64,000 nt of DNA from Streptomyces sp. NBC_00459 (GCF_036013955.1 NZ_CP107903.1:2480001-2544000); one strand, 5' to 3'. Shown: positions 43,444 to 53,762, counted from the first letter of the stretch. A program made the numbers and translations. The notes: generated from the sequence alone by a model not told the origin.

Positions 43444-44001
43444 CTACAGGGTCCGGCCCATGAGTACGTCGTCCACGTACTCCCCGTCCAGCAGGAACTC
43501 CCCCGGCTGGATGCCCTCGACGACGAAGCCCTCCGACTCGTACAGCCTGCGGGCCGGGGTGTTGGGCCCCAGGACGCGCAGCGAGAGACGCAGGGCGCCC
43601 CGGCGGCGGGCCTCGGCCACGGCGGCCCGGACCAGCAGCCGCCCGACGCCCGTGCCGCGCGCCTCGTCGGCGACGGCGAGCCCCTGGATCTGCCGGACGT
43701 GCGCGTTCGACGCGAGCGGAGTGGGCCGGGCGAGCCTGATGTAGCCCACGATCCGGCCGTCCCCGGTCACGGCGACGAGGTGGTCCTGCGGTTCGGAGTT
43801 CTCGTTGAAGAACGGCTTGTACGGCGGTCTGGCCCGGGGTGTGACGGAGTGCAGGGTGGACCAGGCGGCCCGGTCGAGCCTGCCGAGGGCCTCGTCGTCG
43901 TCGGCCAGGGCGACGCGCACGAAAGTCTCGTGGCCGGCCGAGGACCCCTGGCCCTCGTGTCCGTCGTACGGCTGATGCGGTCGGTGCGGTTCGGGCGGCA
44001 T
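43444..44001 (-). CDS. GNAT-family N-acetyltransferase
   Basis: About 185 residues. GNAT fold with the acetyl-CoA loop VADEARGTGVGRLLVRAAV, preceded by HVRQIQGLAV and followed by NTPARRLYESEGFVVEG, where Tyr and Glu are the usual motif B residues. Substrate unknown. ATG 44001 has no ribosome site; on the minus strand TAGAGT lies 7 bases before it, fitting a leaderless mRNA. Convergent with the protease gene, 18 bases apart. Confidence 0.85.
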   Translation of the reverse strand: MPPEPHRPHQPYDGHEGQGSSAGHETFVRVALADDDEALGRLDRAAWSTLHSVTPRARPPYKPFFNENSEPQDHLVAVTGDGRIVGYIRLARPTPLASNAHVRQIQGLAVADEARGTGVGRLLVRAAVAEARRRGALRLSLRVLGPNTPARRLYESEGFVVEGIQPGEFLLDGEYVDDVLMGRTL

Positions 44002-44063
44002 GGGGATCACTCTAGAACGGGGGTACGACGACGGGCCCGGGGCAGGTGGAGCAGGATGGGGGC

Positions 44064-44963
44064 ATGGAACGCTCGCGAATCGCGGTGGCCGGTGCGTCCG
44101 GTCTCATCGGTACGGCCCTGGTGCGGTCCCTGACCGCCGACGGGCACGAAGTCACCCGCCTGGTACGGCATGCGCCCCGGACGAAGGACGAGGTCCGCTG
44201 GGACCCCGAACGCCGGACGATCGACGCTGCCGGTCTCGCGGGCTGTACCGCTGTGGTGAACCTGGCCGGGGCGGGGGTCGGGAGCCGGCGCTGGACGGAC
44301 GCGTACAAGCGGACGATCCGCGACAGCCGTGTGCTGGGCACGGCGACGCTCGCCGAGGCCGTCGCCTCGCTGGACGAGCCGCCGCGGGTCTTCGTGAACG
44401 GCAGCGCGATGGGCTACTACGGGGAGACCGGCGACCGGGCCGTGGACGAGGACTCCCCCGCGGGGGACGGCTTCCTGCCGTCGGTGTGCGTGGAGTGGGA
44501 GGGGGCCGCGGGCGCCGCCGAGGAGGCGGGCGTACGGACGGTCTTCGTGCGGACCGGGCTGGTGGTGGCGCGCGGCGGCGGGGCCTGGGGAAAGCTGTTT
44601 CCGCTGTTCAAGGCGGGCCTGGGCGGACGGATGGGGGACGGCTCCCAGTACTGGTCGTTCATCGCGCTGCACGACGAGGTGGCGGCGATCCGGCATCTCA
44701 TCGACACCGACGGGCTGTCCGGGGCGTTCAACCTGACGGCGCCGCAGCCGCTCACCAATCGCGAGATCACGGCGGCGATGGGGCGCGTGCTGGGGCGGCC
44801 GACGCTGTTCACGGTGCCCGCGCCCGTGCTGCGGCTGGTGCTGGGCGAGATGTCGGGGGACGTGCTCGGCAGTGCTCGGGTGCTGCCGAAGCGGCTGCTG
44901 GAGTCCGGGTTCACGTTCGCGTTCCCGGAGATCGAGGACGCGATCCGGGCGGCGCAGGCCTGA
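44064..44963 (+). CDS. TIGR01777-type SDR epimerase (YfcH-like)
   Basis: 300 residues, extended short-chain dehydrogenase fold. NADP-binding IAVAGASGLIGTALVRSL, then VVNLAGAGVGSRRWTD, VFVNGSAMGYYG (Tyr of the active site), FLPSVCVEWEGAA and DDGSQYWSFIALHDE-like segments mark the YfcH/SDR39U1 group. Its physiological substrate is unknown. GGTGGAG and GGATGGGGGC precede the ATG. Divergent from the GNAT gene with only 62 bases between the starts. Confidence 0.88.
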   Translation: MERSRIAVAGASGLIGTALVRSLTADGHEVTRLVRHAPRTKDEVRWDPERRTIDAAGLAGCTAVVNLAGAGVGSRRWTDAYKRTIRDSRVLGTATLAEAVASLDEPPRVFVNGSAMGYYGETGDRAVDEDSPAGDGFLPSVCVEWEGAAGAAEEAGVRTVFVRTGLVVARGGGAWGKLFPLFKAGLGGRMGDGSQYWSFIALHDEVAAIRHLIDTDGLSGAFNLTAPQPLTNREITAAMGRVLGRPTLFTVPAPVLRLVLGEMSGDVLGSARVLPKRLLESGFTFAFPEIEDAIRAAQA

Positions 44964-45003
44964 TCCTCCTCCGCGCCCCTGGCCCGCACCCTGGGTGACA
45001 GGG

Positions 45004-45034
45004 TGCGACCGTATGCGACCGGTGTGCGACCGTG
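45004..45034. repeat. three TGCGACCG direct repeats
   Basis: TGCGACCG at 45004, 45014 and 45025, roughly one helical turn apart, upstream of the FAD oxidoreductase. The spacing would put the motifs on one face of the DNA. TACTCT follows about 40 bases later and could be a -10. Confidence 0.5.
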
Positions 45035-45161
45035 CCCTGTTCATGCGCGACTTCCGTCTGCCACGATCAGTCCTACTCTCGATCCGAACTCGCTTATCCC
45101 GTACGCCTGTTGGGGCAACGGTGCCCTGGCCGGCCGCGCCACCGCGATCGAGGGAGGGCAC

Positions 45162-46589
45162 GTGCTTGAGCCCGCGTACCAGGCGGACGTCGTCATCGTG
45201 GGAGCCGGGGTCGCCGGACTCGCGGCGGCCCATCGGCTGACCAGCGCAGGAGTAACGACCGCGGTCCTGGAGGCCGCCCCTTACGTCGGCGGCCGGATGG
45301 CGACCGAGAAGGTCGACGGTTTCCGGCTCGACCGGATCGGGCAGCTGCTGTCCACGTCGTATCCCGAACTGCGGCTGACCCCCGGCCTCGACGCGCTCGT
45401 CCTGCGGCCCTTCGCACCGGGTGTCCTGGTGCACAGCGACGGACGCCGGCACCGCGCGGGCGCCCCGCTGGGCGGAGGGGGCGCACGGGGCGCACTCGGC
45501 GCTGTGCGCGCCCTGGCAAGCGCCCCGAGGCCGCCGAGGACGGCGAGGTCCCCCCGGTTGACGGCATCGGCGAGGGCGCGCACCGGCGCACAGCTCGGCG
45601 GGGCAGTGGGCGGGGCGGTCGACCAGGCCCGGCTGGGCGCCGCGCTGAGCCGCCTCGCCGGGATTCCCGTGCAGCGACTGCTGGCCCGCCCCGAGCTGCC
45701 GGCCGCCCACGCCCTGGCCAACCGCGGTCTGCCCGCCCGCACCGTCGAGGGCTTCCTGCGCCCGCTGCTCGCCGCGCTGCTCTGCGACCCCGAGCTGACC
45801 ACGTCGAGCCGGTGCGCGGATCTCGCGCTGCGGGCGTTCGCGAGCGGCCGGCTGTGTGTGCCGGAGGGCGGCGCGGAGACGCTGCCGGAGCTGCTCTCGC
45901 GGGCGCTGCCGCCCGGCACGGTGCACACCGGGGTCCGGGTCACGTCCATCGCCACGAACCTCGTGACCACCGCCGACCACGGCGAACTGCGCTGCCGGGC
46001 CGTCCTGGTGGCGACCGACGCGCGCGCCGCCGCCGGTCTGCTGCCCGGCCTGCGCGTACCCGGGTTCCACCCGGTGACCGTCGTCCACCACACGGCCGAC
46101 GAGGCGCCCGCGACCGGCGCGTACCTGCTCCTGGACGCGGATCGCGGGGGCCCGGTCGCGCACACGGCGGTGGTCAGCCGTGTGGACCCGTCCCGGTCCC
46201 CCGCAGGCCGCCCGCTGATCTCGTCGACCGTGCTGGGCACCCCTCCGCAGGACGTGGACGCAGCCGTACGGGCCCATCTGTCCAGCCTCTACGGGGTGTC
46301 GACCGCGCGCTGGGAGACGCTGGCCGTGCACCACACCGCCGAGGCGGTGCCCGCGATGCGCCCGCCGCACGACCTGCGCCGCCCGGTACGGCTGCTGGCA
46401 GGCCTGTACGTGTGCGGCGACCACCGGGACACGAGCACGGTCCAGGGTGCCCTGCACTCCGGGCACCGGGCCGCGTCCGCGATCCTGACGGATCTGGGCG
46501 CGGGCCCGATGCACGTGGCGGAGCCCCTGCGGACGACAGCGGCGGAGGAGGAGGAAACCGACGGAGCGGAGGAAGCGGCAGCCGCGTGA
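45162..46589 (+). CDS. FAD-dependent amine oxidase/protoporphyrinogen oxidase-like protein
   Basis: 475 residues. An N-terminal dinucleotide fold VVIVGAGVAGLAAAHRL and the GG doublet PYVGGRMATE begin the domain; near the C-terminus LYVCGDHRDTSTVQGALHSG is the second FAD contact. It belongs to the flavin amine oxidase/carotenoid desaturase-like group; substrate unknown. Residues ~100-155 are Ala/Arg/Gly/Pro-rich and look less constrained. GTG with GGAGGG upstream. Converges with the regulator gene, one base apart. Confidence 0.88.
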   Translation: MLEPAYQADVVIVGAGVAGLAAAHRLTSAGVTTAVLEAAPYVGGRMATEKVDGFRLDRIGQLLSTSYPELRLTPGLDALVLRPFAPGVLVHSDGRRHRAGAPLGGGGARGALGAVRALASAPRPPRTARSPRLTASARARTGAQLGGAVGGAVDQARLGAALSRLAGIPVQRLLARPELPAAHALANRGLPARTVEGFLRPLLAALLCDPELTTSSRCADLALRAFASGRLCVPEGGAETLPELLSRALPPGTVHTGVRVTSIATNLVTTADHGELRCRAVLVATDARAAAGLLPGLRVPGFHPVTVVHHTADEAPATGAYLLLDADRGGPVAHTAVVSRVDPSRSPAGRPLISSTVLGTPPQDVDAAVRAHLSSLYGVSTARWETLAVHHTAEAVPAMRPPHDLRRPVRLLAGLYVCGDHRDTSTVQGALHSGHRAASAILTDLGAGPMHVAEPLRTTAAEEEETDGAEEAAAA

Positions 46590-46590
46590 G

Positions 46591-48030
46591 CTATCCGAAC
46601 GCGGCGATCCTGTCGCGGTACCCCCTGACCGGTGCCGCGTCCTTGTAGGGCTCCAGGCGCCGCTCGAAGTCCCGTACGTACTCGATCGCCCGCACCGAGC
46701 GCATCTCGGTGGCCGCGCCGGCCGCCTCGGCGCCCAGCTGACAGGCCTGGTCCAGCTCGCCGAGGCCCAGTCGGGCCGAGGCGAGCACGACGCGGCAGAA
46801 GAGGCGGCTGCGGGCGAAGGCGGGGGCGCGCAGCTGGAGCGAGCGTTCCGCGTGCTGGGCGGCGGCGCGGAACTGCTGGAGGTCGCGGTGGCAGTGGCCG
46901 AACTCGTCGGCGAGCTGTGCCTCGTCGAAGAACCGTGCCCAGTGCGGGACTTCGTCGCCGGGCCGGGCCGCTTCGAGGGCGCGCTCGGCCCGTACGAGGG
47001 AGGCGGTGCAGGCCCGGACCTCGCCCAGCACCCCATGGGCCCGCGCCTCGCAGGCGTGCAGCAGTGACTGGACGACGGGCGGCGCGGTGGTGCCGACGCC
47101 CTGCTGGGCCACCCGCGCGAGCTGGACGGCCTCCCGCCCGTGCCCGAGATAGACGGCCTGCCGGCTCATGGTGGCCAGCACGTACGAGCCGTACGCCCGG
47201 TCCGCCGCCGCCTGCGCGAGCCGCAGCGCCTGTACGAAGTAGCGCTGGGCGAGGCCGTGCGCCGCGATGTCGTACGACGTCCAGCCCGCGAGCCGGGTGA
47301 GGTCGGAGGCCGCCGCGAACAGCCGGCGGCCCGTCTGCTCGCCGTACGTGCCGCGCAGCATGGGTTCGGTCTCGTGTTCCAGGTAGCGGACGAGGGCCTG
47401 CCTGGCGTGGCCGCCCCCGTAGGCGTCGTCGAGGGTGCGGAACAGCTCGCCGACCGAGCGGAGCGCGGCGATGTCACCTCCGGTGACCTTCTGCCCGGGC
47501 CCGCGTTCGGCCTGGCCGCGCTGCCGGGGCACGCCGGGGCGCCCCTGTACGGGCACCCTGACGACGGGCTGGTCGCCGCGGCCGACCCGGTCGTCGGGCC
47601 GGCCGATCAGCCAGTCCCGGCTGGGCACGACGAGTCCGGCCGGGGTGAAGGCGATCTTGCGCAGCTCGGCATGGCTGCCGGAGTCCTTGCGCCACAGCCC
47701 GCTGACGATGTCGACGGCCTCCTCGGGGGTGGCCGCGAACTCCAGCCCCGCGTAGACGGGCGCGCAGGCGTCGAGCCCGAGGTCCTGGGCGGTGAGCCGT
47801 CGTCCGAGGCGCCTGGTGAACACCTCGGCGATGAGCGCGGGGGTGGTGCCGCGCGGCTGCTGCCCTCGCAGCCAGCGGGTCACCGATGTCTTGTCGTATC
47901 TCAGATCAAGGCCGTGTTCGAGACCGAGCTGGTCGACCCGGCGGGCCAGACCTGCGTTGGAGAATCCCGCTTCTGCGATGAGCGCGGCGAGCTGTCGATT
48001 GGGCGTGCGCTGCGCGGGTCGTTCCGTCAT
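46591..48030 (-). CDS. NsdA-like regulatory protein
   Basis: 479 residues. An N-terminal helix-turn-helix-like part (QLAALIAEAGFSNAGLARRV, DKTSVTRWLRGQQPRG) is followed by a linker and a long alpha-helical, TPR-like C-terminal half (~200-475). This arrangement matches the NsdA group of Streptomyces proteins; NsdA represses development and antibiotic production in S. coelicolor. Whether this paralogue acts likewise is inference. A Gly/Arg/Pro-rich stretch (~148-175) separates the halves. ATG 48030. Divergent from lipB with a 257-base gap. Confidence 0.75.
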   Translation of the reverse strand: MTERPAQRTPNRQLAALIAEAGFSNAGLARRVDQLGLEHGLDLRYDKTSVTRWLRGQQPRGTTPALIAEVFTRRLGRRLTAQDLGLDACAPVYAGLEFAATPEEAVDIVSGLWRKDSGSHAELRKIAFTPAGLVVPSRDWLIGRPDDRVGRGDQPVVRVPVQGRPGVPRQRGQAERGPGQKVTGGDIAALRSVGELFRTLDDAYGGGHARQALVRYLEHETEPMLRGTYGEQTGRRLFAAASDLTRLAGWTSYDIAAHGLAQRYFVQALRLAQAAADRAYGSYVLATMSRQAVYLGHGREAVQLARVAQQGVGTTAPPVVQSLLHACEARAHGVLGEVRACTASLVRAERALEAARPGDEVPHWARFFDEAQLADEFGHCHRDLQQFRAAAQHAERSLQLRAPAFARSRLFCRVVLASARLGLGELDQACQLGAEAAGAATEMRSVRAIEYVRDFERRLEPYKDAAPVRGYRDRIAAFG

Positions 48031-48287
48031 CTGCGGTGCGGTCTCCTGCCTTCGGGCCCTCTGATGTGCCCGGATTGCTGGTGAGCAGCCCTATTTGGCC
48101 TCGTGAACGGCGCGAATGTAGCGGAGCGTAAGCAGCCGATCGCACATTCCGCCGTACATTCATCCGATCGTGTGAGAATCGGGCGTCGGACTGACGGGGA
48201 TCGACCGGACGTACAGTGGCTTGGGCGCATTACGTGCCTGACGCACAGCTGCTGGGAAGTTGCGGAAACAGCCAGGGAGGCGCCCCC

Positions 48288-49100
48288 GTGAGTGGTGAGT
48301 TGCGGTTCGTCCGGATGGGATTCGGTGCCGACGGCGTCGAGTACGTCGACTACCAGGTGGCCTGGGACGAGCAGCGCCGGGTGCACGCGGCCCGTTTCGC
48401 GGACGAGGTCCCCGACACCTGCCTGCTCCTCGAACACCACCCGGTCTATACGGCCGGCCGGCGCACCGACCCGAGCGAGCGCCCCCTCGACGGCACTCCG
48501 GTCATCGACGTGGACCGCGGCGGCAAGATCACCTGGCACGGTCCGGGCCAGCTGGTCGGCTACCCCATCCAGAAGCTGCCGCGTCCGGTGGACGTCGTGG
48601 CGCATGTACGACGGCTGGAGGACGCGCTGATCCGTACCTGTGCGGAGTTCGGGGTGGAGACGTCCCGGGTGGAGGGGCGCAGCGGGGTGTGGGTACTGGG
48701 CGATCCGGTGGAGCAGCGGCCCGCCGTGCTCGGGGGTCTCTCGCTGGATCTGGACCCTCGCCTGACGGACGACGAGTTCGACCCCCGGCTGAACGGGCCG
48801 GAGTACGCGCCGTCGAACGCCGGGCAGCGCCGGGAGGACCGCAAGCTGGCGGCGATCGGGATCCGGGTGGCGAAGGGGGTCACGATGCACGGCTTCTCGC
48901 TGAACGTGAACCCGGACAACGTCTGGTTCGACCGGATCATCCCGTGCGGGATCCGGGATGCGGGGGTCACGTCGCTCGCGAACGAGCTGGGGCGGGATGT
49001 GACGGTGGGGGAGGTTCTGCCGGTGGTGGAGCGGCACTTGCGGGAGGTACTGGAGGGCGCGGAGCTGCGGGCGAGGGTGGTCGAGGGGGCTTCGGCGTAA
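48288..49100 (+). CDS. lipB: octanoyl-ACP:protein octanoyltransferase
   Basis: Transfers octanoate from acyl carrier protein to lipoyl domains, the first step of lipoate synthesis. 270 residues. Conserved [35 protein letters not shown] (substrate pocket) and catalytic Lys and Cys in [13 protein letters not shown] and [17 protein letters not shown] with GGGAGG seven bases upstream. lipA follows after a repeat B copy. The clients visible in this window are the two lipoyl domains of SucB. Confidence 0.95.
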   Translation: MSGELRFVRMGFGADGVEYVDYQVAWDEQRRVHAARFADEVPDTCLLLEHHPVYTAGRRTDPSERPLDGTPVIDVDRGGKITWHGPGQLVGYPIQKLPRPVDVVAHVRRLEDALIRTCAEFGVETSRVEGRSGVWVLGDPVEQRPAVLGGLSLDLDPRLTDDEFDPRLNGPEYAPSNAGQRREDRKLAAIGIRVAKGVTMHGFSLNVNPDNVWFDRIIPCGIRDAGVTSLANELGRDVTVGEVLPVVERHLREVLEGAELRARVVEGASA

Positions 49101-49122
49101 CCGGGCCGCCCCCGTACCGCCC

Positions 49123-49192
49123 CTGGGGGCTGCGTCCCCAGACCCCCTCTTCGGCCCTGAAGGGGCCTCGTCCTCAAACGCCGGACGGGCTG
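49123..49192 (+). repeat. dispersed repeat B, copy 3
   Basis: Contains CTCGTCCTCAAACGCCGGAC then GGGCTGA, nearly identical to copy 4; it occupies most of the lipB-lipA gap. Confidence 0.85.
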
Positions 49193-49297
49193 AACGGGAA
49201 TGCACCCCCGGTCCCGAAGGTTGCCCACCTCGTAGGGCGGGAAGCGCACGGGCGTACCCTGGTGTACGCCGAAGAATCGAAGCTACAGGGAGCCATC

Positions 49298-50263
49298 GTG
49301 TCCGCAGTCGCACCCGACGGACGCAAGATGCTGCGCCTGGAGGTCCGGAACGCCCAGACCCCCATCGAGCGCAAGCCCGAGTGGATCAAGACCCGGGCGA
49401 AAATGGGTCCCGAGTACACGAAGATGCAGAACCTCGTGAAGAGCGAGGGCCTGCACACCGTCTGCCAGGAAGCCGGCTGTCCCAACATCTACGAGTGCTG
49501 GGAGGACCGCGAGGCCACCTTCCTCATCGGCGGCGACCAGTGCACCCGACGCTGCGACTTCTGCCAGATCGACACCGGCAAGCCCGAGGCGCTCGACCGC
49601 GACGAGCCCCGCCGCGTCGGCGAGTCCGTGGTCACGATGGACCTCAACTACGCCACCATCACCGGCGTCGCCCGCGACGACCTGGAGGACGGCGGCGCCT
49701 GGCTGTACGCGGAGACCGTGCGCCAGATCCACCAGCAGACCGAGGGACGGGAAGAAGGCCGCACCAAGGTCGAGCTGCTCGCGCCCGACTTCAACGCCGT
49801 ACCGGAGCTGCTGGCCGAGGTCTTCTCCTCCCGGCCCGAGGTCTTCGCGCACAACGTCGAGACGGTCCCCCGCATCTTCAAGCGCATCCGCCCCGGCTTC
49901 CGCTACGACCGCTCGCTCAAGGTCATCACCGACGCCCGTGACTACGGTCTGGTCACGAAGTCGAACCTGATCCTCGGCATGGGCGAGACCCGCGAGGAGG
50001 TCAGCGAGGCGCTCCGGCAGTTGCACGAGGCCGGCTGCGAGCTGATCACCATCACGCAGTACCTGCGACCGACCGTCCGGCACCACCCCGTCGAGCGCTG
50101 GGTCAAGCCGCACGAGTTCGTCGAGCTGAAGGAGGAGGCCGAGCAGATCGGCTTCTCCGGGGTCATGTCCGGCCCGCTGGTGCGTTCCTCGTACCGCGCC
50201 GGCCGCCTCTACCAGATGGCCGTCGAGAAGCGTGGTTCGTACATCGCCTCGCAGGCGGTCTGA
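49298..50263 (+). CDS. lipA: lipoyl synthase
   Basis: Radical SAM enzyme that inserts two sulfurs into protein-bound octanoate. 321 residues. The auxiliary cluster motif is [14 protein letters not shown] and the radical SAM motif CTRRCDFCQ; the C-terminal RSSYRAG serine is also conserved. The GTG at 49298 ([11 protein letters not shown]) has AGGGAG six bases upstream. Needs Fe-S clusters (erpA at 7.3 kb) and LipB's product. It is separated from lipB by about 200 bases with a repeat, so it may have its own promoter. Confidence 0.97.
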   Translation: MSAVAPDGRKMLRLEVRNAQTPIERKPEWIKTRAKMGPEYTKMQNLVKSEGLHTVCQEAGCPNIYECWEDREATFLIGGDQCTRRCDFCQIDTGKPEALDRDEPRRVGESVVTMDLNYATITGVARDDLEDGGAWLYAETVRQIHQQTEGREEGRTKVELLAPDFNAVPELLAEVFSSRPEVFAHNVETVPRIFKRIRPGFRYDRSLKVITDARDYGLVTKSNLILGMGETREEVSEALRQLHEAGCELITITQYLRPTVRHHPVERWVKPHEFVELKEEAEQIGFSGVMSGPLVRSSYRAGRLYQMAVEKRGSYIASQAV

Positions 50264-50565
50264 GCGGGACCCAGGTCCCGGTACGGCGCCTGACGCACCG
50301 TCACCTTTCCTGCCCGACAAGGGTGCAGCAGACGTGTGAATTCGCGCACAAGTGACTACCCACCAGTAACGGCCGATTCCGTGCGGTCTTGACCGTCCTC
50401 CCAGTTGAGGGCATACGTCAGGGCCGCATCGGCGTTTTCGCCTTCCGTATCAGTGCTTCATCGGTGTTTGACCGGCAGGTCACGCCCTGGTAACACCAAT
50501 CAGTGAGCCTGGCTTCACACGATGTGCACGCCTACCCAGAGCCGTCCCGAGGGGGGACCTCCACC
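50264..50565. other. lipA to small-gene intergenic region
   Basis: 302 bases without a gene. A weak GGGACC/GGTCCC dyad follows lipA. TTGACC (50389-50394) with CATACG (50412-50417) at 17-base spacing could be a promoter for the small gene at 50566. Otherwise nothing recognisable. Confidence 0.35.
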
Positions 50566-50766
50566 ATGCAGACCGCGCCCGTCCGTGCCACACCCATTCC
50601 GTCGTTCACCGAAGCACTGCGCGCAGTCGAGTCGTTGCTCATGAACAGCGGCCAGCGCACCGCCCGCCAGAACGCCTGGACCTCCGTCCAGGAGGACCGT
50701 CGCCGCGCCAAGGACCGGGTCGAGGCGCAGCGCGTCCTCGAACAGGCCCTGGCCACCTACTCCTGA
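50566..50766 (+). CDS. small conserved hypothetical protein
   Basis: 66 residues, mostly helical and charged (FTEALRAVESLLMNSGQRTA, QEDRRRAKDRVEAQRVLEQA), cytoplasmic. I recognise it as a small protein conserved at this locus in Streptomyces; no function known. ATG 50566 is preferred over an in-frame start 63 bases upstream because it begins the coding-like sequence and follows GAGGGGGGA. Confidence 0.7.
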   Translation: MQTAPVRATPIPSFTEALRAVESLLMNSGQRTARQNAWTSVQEDRRRAKDRVEAQRVLEQALATYS

Positions 50767-50846
50767 CCACCGCTTCCACACCTCCCGGCCGTCTCCCGGC
50801 GACACCGCCGTCGTCGGCGCTTCCCAGGCCACGTAGACTTCACGGC

Positions 50847-51545
50847 ATGGCGAGGAAGGAAACCGCGGCGGACGCCGCGAACCCCGGGCGACTCAAGCAG
50901 ATCGCCCTGACGTACAAGATGACCCGCAAGGCCGACAAGATGATCGGTCTTGTACTCGCGGCTGTCGGAATTCTCACCCTCGGTGTCTTCCTTGCGATCG
51001 GCTTCTTGATCGGTCACCCGATCTATCTCGGCGTTCTCGGCCTCCTGCTCGCCTTCCTCGCGACGGCGATCGTGTTCGGGCGCCGGGCCGAGCGGGCCGC
51101 CTTCGGGCAGATGGAAGGTCAGCCGGGTGCCGCTGCGGCCGTGCTGGACAACATCGGCCGAGGCTGGACGACGACTCCGGCGGTGGCGATGAACCGCAGC
51201 CAGGACGTGGTGCACCGCGCGGTCGGCAAGGCCGGAATCGTGCTGGTCGCCGAGGGCAACCCGAACCGGGTGAAGAGCCTGCTGGCCGCCGAGAAGCGGA
51301 AGATGGCCCGCATCGTCGCGGACGTCCCGGTGCACGATCTGCTGGTCGGCACGGGTGAGGGCCAGATCGAGCTGAAGAAGCTCCGCACGACCATGCTGAA
51401 GCTGCCCCGCGTTCTCGCCGGCCCCCAGGTGACCGCCACCAACGACCGGTTGCGCGCGATGGGCGACCTGATGAGCAACATGCCGGTGCCGAAGGGCCCG
51501 ATGCCCAAGGGGACGCGCATGCCGCGCGGCGGCAAGATGCGCTGA
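50847..51545 (+). CDS. DUF4191 membrane protein
   Basis: 232 residues. A basic N-terminus (RLKQIALTYKMTRKADKMIG), two adjacent helices (~32-77) and a cytoplasmic domain with VVHRAVGKAGIVLVAEGNPNR and a basic tail rich in Met, Pro and Gly (KGPMPKGTRMPRGGKMR). These mark DUF4191, function unknown. The ATG lacks a ribosome site; TAGACT lies 7 bases before, indicating a leaderless mRNA. Ends at a 24-base-pair terminator. Confidence 0.9.
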   Translation: MARKETAADAANPGRLKQIALTYKMTRKADKMIGLVLAAVGILTLGVFLAIGFLIGHPIYLGVLGLLLAFLATAIVFGRRAERAAFGQMEGQPGAAAAVLDNIGRGWTTTPAVAMNRSQDVVHRAVGKAGIVLVAEGNPNRVKSLLAAEKRKMARIVADVPVHDLLVGTGEGQIELKKLRTTMLKLPRVLAGPQVTATNDRLRAMGDLMSNMPVPKGPMPKGTRMPRGGKMR

Positions 51546-51578
51546 CGCGAGCGACCGCGCACGACGACCAAGCAACCT

Positions 51579-51630
51579 CGTACGACGATGGGGGCGCCCG
51601 GATCACTCCGGGCGCCCCCATCGTCGTACG
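51579..51630. terminator. strong bidirectional hairpin
   Basis: 24-base-pair perfect stem (51579-51602 with 51607-51630), loop TCAC, between the convergent genes ending at 51545 and 51666. Confidence 0.93.
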
Positions 51631-51665
51631 CCGTGCCGCGCCGTGCCACGCCGGGGACGGACGCG

Positions 51666-52133
51666 CTAGATGCGTACTTCCACGGTGCGGGCCAGCCGGT
51701 CGTGCAGGCCGCGGCCGTCGCGGTCCCAGATCAGGGGCGGCAGGGCGAGGAAGAACAGGACCGTGCGCAGCGCGGCGCGCGGAGGACTGACGCGGCCGGT
51801 GTCCAGGGCGACCACCCGCAGGCCGAAAAGCCGCTTGCCCGGGGTGTAGCCGAGCGTGCCCAGCGTGAGCAGGAGCAGCGCGAGGAGAATGAGCGGCGCC
51901 CAGACCTGCGCCGCCTCGTTGTAGCTGTCCGTGATGAGGCCGTATGCGATCAAGAGGCACAGGCCCCAGTCGACGGCCAGGGCGCCGAGCCGGCGGCCCG
52001 GGCGGGCGATCGAGCCGGGGCCCTCCTCGGGCAGACCGAGCTGTTCGCCGCGGTATCCGAAGTCGACACCGGCTTCCTCCGCGGCTGCGCGAGGTCCGGA
52101 GAGCCACGATCCGATTGCGTCCCTGTTGTCCAC
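51666..52133 (-). CDS. RDD-family membrane protein
   Basis: 155 residues with three helices. A soluble N-terminus (DNRDAIGSWLSGPRAAAEEA) precedes IARPGRRLGALAVDWGLCLL, where the Arg and Asp give the family its name, then LGYTPGKRLFGLRVV and a C-terminal DRLARTVEVRI. RDD proteins are often transport-related; role unknown. GTG 52133 is chosen on the N-terminus; TACGGT lies 6 bases before it and no ribosome site is visible. Divergent from glnA. Confidence 0.88.
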   Translation of the reverse strand: MDNRDAIGSWLSGPRAAAEEAGVDFGYRGEQLGLPEEGPGSIARPGRRLGALAVDWGLCLLIAYGLITDSYNEAAQVWAPLILLALLLLTLGTLGYTPGKRLFGLRVVALDTGRVSPPRAALRTVLFFLALPPLIWDRDGRGLHDRLARTVEVRI

Positions 52134-52195
52134 CCGACCACCGTACTGCGCGTGAATTTCGATACCCACAGGTGGGTCGCCCGGCCCGGGTCCGG

Positions 52196-52233
52196 TTAAC
52201 TTGGTCGAAACAAATGGGTCATGCCTGAGAAAT
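52196..52233 (+). promoter_or_regulatory. GlnR-type binding site upstream of glnA
   Basis: Four 5-base boxes with exact 6-base spacers: TTAAC (52196), GAAAC (52207), GTCAT (52218) and GAAAT (52229). This fits the Streptomyces GlnR pattern gTnAc-n6-GaAAc repeated twice. Confidence 0.85.
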
Positions 52234-52330
52234 CACCTGTCCCTAAGGTCGGATCCAACGTGTGCCACCGCACTGGCCGCACGAACGAACTACCACCCCG
52301 GCACGGACGGCCGGGAGTAGGAGGAGCTGG

Positions 52331-53740
52331 ATGTTCCAGAACGCCGACGAGGCCAAGAAGTACATCGCGGACGAGGACGTCAAGTTCATCGACGTCCGCT
52401 TCTGCGACCTGCCGGGTGTGATGCAGCACTTCACGCTGCCGGCGACGGCCTTCGACCCGGACGAGGAACTTGCCTTCGACGGCTCCTCGATCCGCGGCTT
52501 CCAGGCCATCCACGAGTCCGACATGGCGCTCCGCGCCGACCTGTCCACGGCGCGGGTCGACCCGTTCCGCCGTGACAAGACGGTCAACATCAACTTCTTC
52601 ATCCACGACCCGATCACGGGCGAGCAGTACTCCCGTGACCCGCGCAACGTGGCCAAGAAGGCGGAGGCGTACCTGGCGTCGACCGGTATCGCGGACACCG
52701 CGTACTTCGGTCCCGAGGCCGAGTTCTACGTGTTCGACAGTGTGCGCTTCGCGACCGGCGCGAACGAGTCCTTCTACCACATCGACTCCGAGGCCGGCGC
52801 CTGGAACACCGGTGCGGTCGAGAACAACCGTGGTTACAAGGTCCGCTACAAGGGCGGTTACTTCCCGACCCCGCCGGTCGACCACTTCGCCGACCTGCGT
52901 GCCGAGATCTCCCTGGAGCTGGCCAACTCCGGCCTCCAGGTCGAGCGCCAGCACCACGAGGTGGGCACCGCCGGCCAGGCCGAGATCAACTACAAGTTCA
53001 ACACGCTGCTCGCCGCGGCCGACGACCTCCAGCTCTTCAAGTACATCGTGAAGAACGTGGCCTGGCGCAACGGCAAGACCGCGACCTTCATGCCGAAGCC
53101 GATCTTCGGTGACAACGGCTCGGGCATGCACGTGCACCAGTCGCTGTGGACGGGCGGCTCGCCGCTCTTCTACGACGAGGCCGGTTACGCGGGCCTGTCG
53201 GACATCGCCCGCTACTACATCGGCGGCATCCTCAAGCACGCGCCGTCGCTGCTCGCCTTCACCAACCCGACGGTGAACTCGTACCACCGTCTGGTCCCGG
53301 GCTTCGAGGCGCCGATCAACCTGGTGTACTCGCAGCGCAACCGCTCCGCGGCCATGCGTATCCCGATCACGGGCTCCAACCCGAAGGCGAAGCGCGTCGA
53401 GTTCCGCGCGCCCGACTCCTCCGGCAACCCGTACCTCGCCTTCTCCGCGCTGCTGCTGGCCGGTCTGGACGGCATCAAGAACAAGATCGAGCCGGCCGAG
53501 CCGATCGACAAGGACCTGTACGAGCTGGCTCCCGAGGAGCACGCGAGCGTGGCGCAGGTCCCGACGTCCCTCCCGGCCGTCCTCGACTCGCTCGAGCGCG
53601 ACCACGAGTTCCTCCTCCAGGGCGACGTGTTCACGCCGGACCTGATCGAGACGTGGATCGACTTCAAGCGCACGAACGAGATCGCGCCGATCCAGCTGCG
53701 TCCGCACCCGCACGAGTTCGAGCTGTACTTCGACGTGTGA
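52331..53740 (+). CDS. glnA: glutamine synthetase type I
   Basis: Makes glutamine from glutamate, ammonia and ATP; dodecameric, cytoplasmic. 469 residues. [40 protein letters not shown] and NRSAAMRIP are conserved metal and ATP segments, and the adenylylation site appears as [13 protein letters not shown] with its Tyr, so activity can be switched off by AMP addition. ATG with AGGAGG six bases upstream. The four-box GlnR site lies about 100 bases before the start. The second synthetase glnII is 7 kb downstream. Confidence 0.98.
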   Translation: MFQNADEAKKYIADEDVKFIDVRFCDLPGVMQHFTLPATAFDPDEELAFDGSSIRGFQAIHESDMALRADLSTARVDPFRRDKTVNINFFIHDPITGEQYSRDPRNVAKKAEAYLASTGIADTAYFGPEAEFYVFDSVRFATGANESFYHIDSEAGAWNTGAVENNRGYKVRYKGGYFPTPPVDHFADLRAEISLELANSGLQVERQHHEVGTAGQAEINYKFNTLLAAADDLQLFKYIVKNVAWRNGKTATFMPKPIFGDNGSGMHVHQSLWTGGSPLFYDEAGYAGLSDIARYYIGGILKHAPSLLAFTNPTVNSYHRLVPGFEAPINLVYSQRNRSAAMRIPITGSNPKAKRVEFRAPDSSGNPYLAFSALLLAGLDGIKNKIEPAEPIDKDLYELAPEEHASVAQVPTSLPAVLDSLERDHEFLLQGDVFTPDLIETWIDFKRTNEIAPIQLRPHPHEFELYFDV

Positions 53741-53762
53741 TCCACCCGCTTCACCAGCACTT